Positions 15,788-21,241 of a DNA stretch of 21,241 bases are shown here, piece by piece. The notes below the pieces were generated by a model. That model was not told the DNA's origin. It was given only the letters and a program-made list of their open reading frames with translations, and ran no database searches. Source of the DNA: VMCP01 sp964492925 (GTDB taxonomy: Bacteria > Bacteroidota > Bacteroidia > NS11-12g > UBA955); contig CAZBMF010000038.1 in the NCBI GenBank assembly GCA_964492925.1, positions 1 to 21,241 of the forward strand. Direction: 5' to 3'. Both the position numbers and the translations under genes were made by a program. Numbering within the stretch: the first letter of the stretch is position 1; every line of letters starts with the position of its first letter.

Positions 15788-16931
15788 ACGTATATGTACA
15801 ACCAAACTCGGCAAAGTCTGCCGTAGTTTTATTGGCCTTCAAACGCATTACAGCCCTATATGAAGGGTTTATTTGATACGAGAGACCTATTGCTTCGTAA
15901 TACGGTGTTTTCTTCTTAAAATCGGGCTTATAGGCGTAAACTCCCAAATCTGTCATTATGCCCCATCTTCCAAATCTTGTTTCATACCCAACTGAAAGAG
16001 TAAGCTCGGTACATTTTAATATATCATAATTGGGCAAGGCTTCAAATTTTTTGTACTGATAAGTTCGGTCATGATACAAACCCGCAGAAAATCGAAAATT
16101 ACTCGCCGCATTTCGATATTTTTCAAAACTAAATTCTAATAACCCATTGTAAAATGCCCTGTTATCATCTAAGTCTACTTCTTTTTTACCCCATCTAAGG
16201 GCAATGGATTTCCTCCAAACTGTTGCATGATTAATTGAAAAATTATTTTTCAGTTGAGAGATCTGTTTCTTTGTAGGAATTTGCACATTCACACCATACT
16301 TGATAAAAGGCAAATTGACCCCCAGGTTAGGATACTTCCAACTGGCATTTGAAAAATGCGACATTCCCAGGGAAAAGTGATAGCCCAAACCTTGCTTTAT
16401 TCGACCTTCAAGCAACAATCCCAATTGCATATAACCATTGATATGACTTCCAATTGCCCGATTATATGGATTTGTTTTATAATCAAACCTTTCTGTTAAA
16501 TACCCAAGTCCAAGTCCAAACTGAAAGCTACTTTTAACAAAAATCTCCTTCCGGGCATTGTTAAATTTAAATATGTCTGCTTCAATTAATAGGGAAGTAG
16601 CGAAGGCTTTGCCATTTACCGTGGATCCCAAATCATAGTAGGCAAAAGAATACCCTAAATGTTTATTTGAAGGATGAGAATCATTCACATAAGTTAAATC
16701 ATGAAGCATTTGAAATTGAAAACCACTAATTCCCCGATACATGTGCTGCATGTTCTCGTGGTGGGGAATTAAAAAACCCGCAAATCGATTCAACCTAAAA
16801 ATGTAGTTAACATCAACCGATGGGAGCTGTTTATTTGTTCCCAATGAATCTGTTTGGGCCAATAATTTGAAATGATTCGAAAATACTCCGAACCAAAAAA
16901 AAAGGCCTATTTGTATAAGCCCTTTTTTCAT
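15777..16931 (-). CDS. PagL-like acyloxyacyl hydrolase / lipid A 3-O-deacylase homologue
   Basis: A 384-residue exported protein (signal peptide to about 26, FKLLAQ|T), predicted to be an outer-membrane barrel. SHFSNASWKYPNLGVN (191-206) matches the PagL active-site strand and loop (PF09411 type), with H192 and S194 at the His-x-Ser spacing. PagL removes the 3-O acyl chain of lipid A. The protein is about twice the length of proteobacterial PagL, as is usual for Bacteroidota relatives. Position 206 is Asn where, from memory of P. aeruginosa PagL (H126/S128/E140), the catalytic Glu is expected, so activity is uncertain. Its ATG overlaps the exbD stop (TAATG), showing translational coupling to the ExbB/ExbD pair. 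The last strand region (TADFAEFGCTYTFNE) fits a barrel C-terminus. Confidence 0.75.
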   Translation of the reverse strand: MKKGLIQIGLFFWFGVFSNHFKLLAQTDSLGTNKQLPSVDVNYIFRLNRFAGFLIPHHENMQHMYRGISGFQFQMLHDLTYVNDSHPSNKHLGYSFAYYDLGSTVNGKAFATSLLIEADIFKFNNARKEIFVKSSFQFGLGLGYLTERFDYKTNPYNRAIGSHINGYMQLGLLLEGRIKQGLGYHFSLGMSHFSNASWKYPNLGVNLPFIKYGVNVQIPTKKQISQLKNNFSINHATVWRKSIALRWGKKEVDLDDNRAFYNGLLEFSFEKYRNAASNFRFSAGLYHDRTYQYKKFEALPNYDILKCTELTLSVGYETRFGRWGIMTDLGVYAYKPDFKKKTPYYEAIGLSYQINPSYRAVMRLKANKTTADFAEFGCTYTFNE

Positions 16932-17383
16932 TAACTCTTTGATTTGTCGGTGGCCAAGACCATCCGTATACCCAAATTCGCCCCAATTTCCATTACGTCA
17001 ACCATTTGTTGTATGGTTAGAGACTTATCTAGCCTTAACACCACATTCAATCGGTTATCAGGATTTTTTGGGTCAAAAAATTTATCGCGTCTCTCTATTA
17101 AACGCTTTTCCAACTCATCCAGTGACACTGGTACTTTTTCATTGTCTATAAAATAAGCAACAACAGATTTCGTAGGGTCATTCTCATCAAACTTTACTGT
17201 TAAAACAAATGGCTTCGTTTGAACCGTTGAAACAGTCTTAGCTTGTGGCAACATGATTTTGATTACATTGGGGTTTGCCAATGTACTCGCAATCAAAAAG
17301 AACAACAGAAGAAAGAACATAATGTCGTTCAATGACGACGATTCTACTTCCGCTTCTTCTCTTTTGCGTCTTCCGAGTCTCAT
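16931..17383 (-). CDS. exbD: ExbD/TolR-family biopolymer transport protein
   Basis: A 150-residue inner-membrane protein. It has a charged cytoplasmic N-terminus (MRLGRRKREE), one membrane helix at about 20-37 (IMFFLLLFFLIAS) with the conserved proton-path Asp at D20, and a periplasmic domain at about 38-150. With ExbB it couples proton flow to an energised outer-membrane process, or acts as TolR in envelope constriction. The ATG lies 9 nt after exbB, and the TAA stop shares a base with the start of the PagL-like gene. Bacteroidota often carry two exbD copies plus tonB, but here there is only one and no tonB in the window. Confidence 0.9.
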   Translation of the reverse strand: MRLGRRKREEAEVESSSLNDIMFFLLLFFLIASTLANPNVIKIMLPQAKTVSTVQTKPFVLTVKFDENDPTKSVVAYFIDNEKVPVSLDELEKRLIERRDKFFDPKNPDNRLNVVLRLDKSLTIQQMVDVMEIGANLGIRMVLATDKSKS

Positions 17384-17392
17384 AGAGGAAAA

Positions 17393-18127
17393 TTAAAGAT
17401 TAGACTTTGTTAAAACTTCTAATAAATTCAAGCTTTGTTCTTGCAATCTTTCAGCAAAGCGATCAATTTTTCTCATAAACAATTGATAACCCAAAAACGA
17501 AATGATACCTACCAACAATCCTGCAAAACTAGCCACCATTTTGGTATACAAACCGCCAGAAATTGCACCAATGCTCAAATCATTCGTTTGGGAAATAGAA
17601 TAGAAAATATTGATTACACCCCAAATGGTTCCTACAAAACCTAACATAGGAGCAATTCTTGAAATCAAACTCAAATAGGCCAAGTTACTTTCCATAGCAC
17701 TCAATTCTACACTTGCCTTCGTTTCCATGGCACTTTCAATTTCACGCATATTGCTACCTAGAAATCTTAAACCAGTTGAAAACATTTGACCCTGTGCAGT
17801 TGGTGTTCTGTCGCAATACGACATCGCAGCATCCATTTGATTCTCTTTCAATTTATCTTTTATCACTCCCAACATGGCTTCATCAACCTTGGCGCGATTT
17901 TTAATGTATATCCATCTCTCAACGATAAAAAATACAGTAAGCAACAAACAAAAGGCCAAAAGCCCCATTACCACACCCCCTTTAGACATAATTTCTAAAA
18001 TTGGTGCAGAAACATGTTCTGTTGTTGGAGCAGCACTTCCTGCAGTAGGGGTTGCTGCTGCTACAGGAGCAGCCGCTTGCTGCGCCGCATCAGCAGTTTG
18101 TAATAAAATGTTGAATAAAAACATCAT
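17393..18127 (-). CDS. exbB: MotA/TolQ/ExbB proton-channel family protein
   Basis: A 244-residue inner-membrane protein forming the proton-driven stator with ExbD. Membrane helices are at about 50-70, 150-176 and 195-217. The family signature APMLGFVGTIWGVINIF lies at 159-175, with the cytoplasmic domain between helices 1 and 2. The N-terminus (residues 1-42) has a short hydrophobic stretch and then an Ala/Pro/Thr-rich segment (AAPVAAATPTAGSAAP), which may be a signal plus a periplasmic linker. Two consecutive ATG codons start it (18127 and 18124). It is the first gene of a tight exbB-exbD-PagL-like cluster. Transcription may start in the 71 bases upstream or read through from DUF502, since no strong terminator separates them. 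Confidence 0.9.
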   Translation of the reverse strand: MMFLFNILLQTADAAQQAAAPVAAATPTAGSAAPTTEHVSAPILEIMSKGGVVMGLLAFCLLLTVFFIVERWIYIKNRAKVDEAMLGVIKDKLKENQMDAAMSYCDRTPTAQGQMFSTGLRFLGSNMREIESAMETKASVELSAMESNLAYLSLISRIAPMLGFVGTIWGVINIFYSISQTNDLSIGAISGGLYTKMVASFAGLLVGIISFLGYQLFMRKIDRFAERLQEQSLNLLEVLTKSNL

Positions 18128-18198
18128 GAATGCGAATTAAAGATGTAACTCTTATATAAACGAAAGAATCGGATAAAAATTATCCCCAAAGAAATACA
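18128..18198 (-). other. Short gap between the DUF502 gene and exbB
   Basis: The gap holds a short inverted repeat, GGATAA-AAA-TTATCC (18171-18185), without a T-tract, so it is a poor terminator. On the minus strand its TAATTTTT resembles a -7 box with one mismatch. I see no convincing promoter. Confidence 0.3.
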
Positions 18199-18801
18199 CT
18201 ATTTCATTTCTGTGACGCCACCACTCAAAATAAATTTGGTAACATCGCCAGAATCTGCATCTATTCTCTCTACTTTTTCTTTCGCTACAACCAGTATTTC
18301 CCCTGATATTGCGTAGCTATTGGGGAAATATACCGCACAAAAATCATCCATCCCAAATTCAGCCATTGTCTCTTGAGTTAAAAATCCAATTCTGTAGACA
18401 TTGTTTGAAATCTCAACCCTAACAGTAACAGTGAACTTTTTATTTTCACCAACAAATGCTTGGGTCATGTCTTTGGTTGTTCCAAATATCCAGTTTAATC
18501 CAGGTGCTTTTTCTATGATTCCCTCAAAAAATTCCAATATCTGCTTTGCAACTACACCCTCTGTAAACTTACCAATTAGGGTTATGGTTACTACTCCCAG
18601 CACCAAATACAGAACAATTGCCCCAAATGACAACTTATCCAAATGTAAAAATGAACCAATAACCTGCAATACCCAAATCAAAATACTGATGGTTAATGCA
18701 ATAGGCAAAACAACAAGTAATCCCCTTAAGAATAAATTCAATAAATGTCTGGTTGGCGATTTAACGCGCCTTTTCATCTGAATATCAAATTCATTTTCCA
18801 T
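18199..18801 (-). CDS. DUF502 family membrane protein
   Basis: A 200-residue protein of the DUF502 family, whose function is unknown to me. It has two membrane helices at about 24-50 and 58-79, followed by a soluble domain with the family-typical GLNWIFGTTKDMTQAF (101-116) and FCAVYFPNSYAISGEI-type stretch. The ATG at 18801 overlaps the last 11 bases of purD; an internal Met at residue 9 (MKRRVK) is an alternative start. The positive N-terminus (KRRVKSPTRH) just before the first helix suggests a cytoplasmic N-terminus. It shares the rluB-purD transcript by spacing. Confidence 0.85.
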   Translation of the reverse strand: MENEFDIQMKRRVKSPTRHLLNLFLRGLLVVLPIALTISILIWVLQVIGSFLHLDKLSFGAIVLYLVLGVVTITLIGKFTEGVVAKQILEFFEGIIEKAPGLNWIFGTTKDMTQAFVGENKKFTVTVRVEISNNVYRIGFLTQETMAEFGMDDFCAVYFPNSYAISGEILVVAKEKVERIDADSGDVTKFILSGGVTEMK

Positions 18802-20092
18802 ATTTCAACAAATCTAATCCTATATCCTTTCGGTTAAATTTACCTTCAAATACTATTCTATTGGCTAATTCTGTTGAATCTTGTAAAGCAGATTCAATAT
18901 CGCTATTCAATGAAGTAATTGCCAAAACACGACCTCCATTGGTAACCAACTCACCATCCTTGATGGTAGTACCAGCATGAAATATCAATTGATTGTTTCC
19001 CATTTCAGCTGCATTTGGCAAATTGATCATCTTTCCCTTTTCAATATTTCCCGGGTATCCTCCAGAAACTAAGAAAATTGTGGCTGCAGTGCGCTCATCA
19101 ATTTCTAATTCAACATTCTCCAATGTGCCATCAGAAATCCCTTCCAACAAATCTAACATGTCAGTTTTTAATCGAGGAAAAATTGCCTCGGTCTCAGGAT
19201 CTCCCATTCTCACATTGTATTCTATCACCTTTGGATTGCCATCTACATTCATCAATCCTAAAAATAAAAATCCTTTAAATGGATTCTCTTCAGATTTTAA
19301 TCCTTCAAAAGTTGGCTTGATAATTTCATTTTCAACTTTTGTCATGAATGGCAAATCGGCAAAAGGAACTGGACTAATTGCCCCCATTCCGCCAGTATTT
19401 GGGCCCTCATCACCATCAAATATTCTCTTATAATCCTTAGCTGAAGCCAAAATCTTATAAGAATTTCCATCGCCCACTGCAAATACAGAAATTTCAATCC
19501 CATGTAAAAACTCCTCAATAACAACTGAACTTGAGGCAGAACCAAACATCCCCCCTAAAATCATGTCGCTTAAAATTTGTTGAGCTTCATCAAAGTCCGC
19601 AGTAATAATAACCCCTTTCCCTGCCGCCAAACCATCTGCTTTTAAAACATATGGTGGTTGCAATGATTTCATAAAATCCACCGATTCAGAAATATTATCA
19701 GCGTTGAATGTTCTGTAACGAGCCGTTGGAATTTGATGACGTATCATGAAGGCTTTCGCAAAGTCTTTACTGCCTTCTAGTTGTGCACAAAACTGATTGG
19801 GGCCTGCTACCTTTATCTTTTTTGAATACGAATTGTTCTTACTCTCTATAAAATCTACAATTCCATGAACTAACGGATCTTCGTTTCCTGGAACCAATAA
19901 ATCTATATCATGTTCCAAACAAAACTGATGTACAAGTTCAAAATCTAATGGATTTAATTGTACATTTTCACCACAATTCATTGTTCCAGCATTACCTGGA
20001 GCTATATACAAATTGCCAATTCTTTGGCTCTGGCTCAACCTTAATGCAAACGCATGCTCTCTGCCACCAGAACCTAACAATAAAACATTCAC
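18791..20092 (-). CDS. purD: Phosphoribosylamine-glycine ligase (GAR synthetase)
   Basis: A 433-residue cytosolic ATP-grasp enzyme that joins 5-phosphoribosylamine and glycine in the second step of purine synthesis. The N-terminal nucleotide-fold motif GSGGREHA is at 7-14 and PGNAGT at 32-37. The ATP-grasp lysine loop VLKADGLAAGKGV is at 149-161, GPNTGGMGA at 230-238, and the metal/ATP site EYNVRMGDPETE at 291-302. All are intact and the length is normal. The start is GTG at 20092-20090, which places GSGGREHA at the expected position; the nearby ATG is out of frame. It lies 23 nt after the pseudouridine synthase and overlaps DUF502, so the three are probably co-transcribed. No other pur gene is adjacent. 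Confidence 0.97.
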   Translation of the reverse strand: MNVLLLGSGGREHAFALRLSQSQRIGNLYIAPGNAGTMNCGENVQLNPLDFELVHQFCLEHDIDLLVPGNEDPLVHGIVDFIESKNNSYSKKIKVAGPNQFCAQLEGSKDFAKAFMIRHQIPTARYRTFNADNISESVDFMKSLQPPYVLKADGLAAGKGVIITADFDEAQQILSDMILGGMFGSASSSVVIEEFLHGIEISVFAVGDGNSYKILASAKDYKRIFDGDEGPNTGGMGAISPVPFADLPFMTKVENEIIKPTFEGLKSEENPFKGFLFLGLMNVDGNPKVIEYNVRMGDPETEAIFPRLKTDMLDLLEGISDGTLENVELEIDERTAATIFLVSGGYPGNIEKGKMINLPNAAEMGNNQLIFHAGTTIKDGELVTNGGRVLAITSLNSDIESALQDSTELANRIVFEGKFNRKDIGLDLLKYGK

Positions 20093-20115
20093 GTCGATTC
20101 GTTTTTTAATTTAAT

Positions 20116-21241
20116 TTATTCCCAAGTTTCAGGATCTATTTTTGAATAATCTGTAGGCTTTTTAGGATTCTTCCTCTTCAATCTCTCAACGTAAGCTATT
20201 TCTTTGTCCGTTAAGAACCTCCATTTACTACGACCCAACTTTAATTTATCAAATTCACCAAATAATACCCTATCCAATGACACCACTTCATATCCAAAGT
20301 GCTCGAACATTCTTCTTACTATTCGATTTCTTCCACTGTGAATTTCTACTCCCAATACCGTTTCTTCATCTTCTTCAACCCATCCAACTTGCTCAAACGA
20401 CATATATCCATCCTCTAATTCAACTCCCTCAACCCATGCCAACATGTGATCTTTTGAAGGTTTTTTATCCAATGTAACCTTATACACCTTCTTGATTTCA
20501 AAACTTGGATGTGTGAGCTTTTGCGCAAATTCCCCATCATTTGTAAGCAACAATACCCCCGTTGTATTTCTATCCAAACGACCAACCGGATAAATTCTTT
20601 CTTTTCCCGGTAAATCAATTAAATCCAATACTGTATCTCTTCCCTCTGGGTCATTTGTTGTTGTAATATATCCTTTTGGCTTATTCAATACAATGTAAAC
20701 AGGCTGCTCAGGTACAATTTTCCTACCATCAATTTTAACCTCATCCCTCGGACGAACCTTTGTGCCTAACTCTGTAACTACTTCACCATTAAGTTTAACC
20801 AAACCTTGCGCAATCAATGAATCTGCTTCACGCCTTGAACACATGCCGCTGTTCGCTATATAACGATTCAACCTAATCTCTTGACTCAACAACTCTTTGC
20901 CAAGATTCAATTTATCGCCTGCTTGTTTAAATTCTTTTTTACTGCCTTTGAAACCAGTTGTAATTTCAAAATCGAACTGTTTCTTTTTAGATAATTTTTT
21001 AACAGGTTTGTTTTCTGTAAAATCTTGCTCCTTTTGATTAAAACGAGATCTACTTCCTCCGCGATTAGGCCTGTCATATCCGCCACCCTCTGGACGTGGA
21101 CCTCTGTTGTATCCGCCACCTTCTGGTCGTGGACCTCTATTGTATCCGCCGCCTTCTGGACGTGGACCTCTGTTGTATCCGCCGCCCTCTGGACGTGGAC
21201 CTCTATTGTATCCGCCACCCTCTGGACGTGGACCTCTGTTG
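20116..21241 (-). CDS. rluB: RluB/RsuA-type rRNA pseudouridine synthase with repetitive N-terminal extension, 5' end cut by the window
   Basis: The catalytic part begins near 20910: an S4 RNA-binding domain (IRLNRYIANSGMCSRREAD), then the synthase domain with GRLDRNTTGVLLLTNDG, whose Asp is the catalytic residue, and GRNRIVRRMFEHFG. It isomerises a uridine in rRNA (RluB acts on 23S U2605; assignment among RluB, RsuA and RluF is by similarity). TTG at 20910 could start a normal-sized 264-residue enzyme, but the frame stays open upstream to the window edge. There it encodes a Lys-rich linker (KQFDFEITTGFKGSKKEF) and, further out, five copies of NRGPRPEGGGY. I therefore call one larger protein with a disordered, basic Gly/Arg/Pro N-terminus starting beyond 21241. 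Such low-complexity extensions occur in other Bacteroidota homologues. It heads the purD-DUF502 run. Confidence 0.85.
   Translation of the reverse strand, partial: NRGPRPEGGGYNRGPRPEGGGYNRGPRPEGGGYNRGPRPEGGGYNRGPRPEGGGYDRPNRGGSRSRFNQKEQDFTENKPVKKLSKKKQFDFEITTGFKGSKKEFKQAGDKLNLGKELLSQEIRLNRYIANSGMCSRREADSLIAQGLVKLNGEVVTELGTKVRPRDEVKIDGRKIVPEQPVYIVLNKPKGYITTTNDPEGRDTVLDLIDLPGKERIYPVGRLDRNTTGVLLLTNDGEFAQKLTHPSFEIKKVYKVTLDKKPSKDHMLAWVEGVELEDGYMSFEQVGWVEEDEETVLGVEIHSGRNRIVRRMFEHFGYEVVSLDRVLFGEFDKLKLGRSKWRFLTDKEIAYVERLKRKNPKKPTDYSKIDPETWE
21076..21241 (-). repeat. 33-bp tandem repeat array, five full units, continuing past the edge
   Basis: Units at 21076-21108, 21109-21141, 21142-21174, 21175-21207 and 21208-21240 are nearly identical, differing mainly at third codon positions. 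Each encodes NRGPRPEGGGY in the frame of the pseudouridine synthase on the minus strand. A degenerate unit (YDRPNRGGSRSR) follows toward the catalytic domain. Changes limited to synonymous sites (GGC/GGT, GAA/GAG, AAC/AAT, CGT/CGA) support this as the translated frame. Confidence 0.95.

Noticed and set aside
18401..18781. 126-codon plus-strand ORF
   Set aside because: It is antisense to the DUF502 gene, which has the coherent membrane-protein pattern.
18993..19433. 146-codon plus-strand ORF
   Set aside because: It is antisense to well-conserved purD motifs and has no features of its own.
21076..21241. The 33-bp array as a CRISPR
   Set aside because: Units are directly contiguous with no variable spacers and encode an in-frame peptide repeat.

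Overview
The window looks like ordinary chromosomal DNA of a low-GC member of the phylum Bacteroidota. The signs are a secreted protein with a type IX secretion sorting tail, several Bacteroidota-type promoters (TTG, about 19 nt, TAnnTTTG), a small DUF2795-like protein, and housekeeping genes (ftsH, purD, rluB) with the low-complexity extensions common in this phylum. I see no rRNA, tRNA, insertion sequence, phage gene, CRISPR array or transfer boundary. Nearly every base is coding, and no gene-free stretch exceeds about 150 bases.

Layout. 1-1246: start of a DUF2795-like gene (minus, cut by the edge), an O-methyltransferase (plus), and a MarR-type regulator (minus) whose stop overlaps that of the methyltransferase. 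1325-4840: kynureninase (plus), divergent from marR, then ftsH, closed by a strong bidirectional hairpin. 4916-10778, all minus: an MsbA-type ABC exporter, a 1056-residue type IX-secreted adhesin-like protein, and a ComF-family phosphoribosyltransferase. 10875-15787, all plus: a second MsbA-type exporter, then a secreted TPR protein 2 bases later, then a probable outer-membrane beta-barrel protein; these look like one operon. 15777-18127, minus: ExbB, ExbD and a PagL-like lipid A deacylase homologue, tightly packed. 18199-21241, minus: an rluB-type pseudouridine synthase (running off the right edge), purD, and a DUF502 membrane protein, also tightly packed.

How the genes fit together. Much of the window concerns the envelope: two lipid/drug-type ABC exporters, FtsH membrane proteolysis, a proton-driven ExbB/ExbD motor linked to an outer-membrane lipid A enzyme homologue, and two exported proteins of unknown role. 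Kynureninase belongs to tryptophan catabolism or NAD synthesis, and PurD to purine synthesis.

The points most worth checking are: (i) TAnnTTTG promoter boxes lying only 4-7 bases before the start codon, often a TTG or GTG, which suggests leaderless transcripts; (ii) an in-frame array of 33-bp repeats encoding NRGPRPEGGGY in the N-terminal extension of the pseudouridine synthase, which simple ORF calling would miss; (iii) a PagL-like protein that keeps the His-x-Ser motif but has Asn where I recall the catalytic Glu of PagL. I found no convincing evidence for a wholly new multi-gene system.
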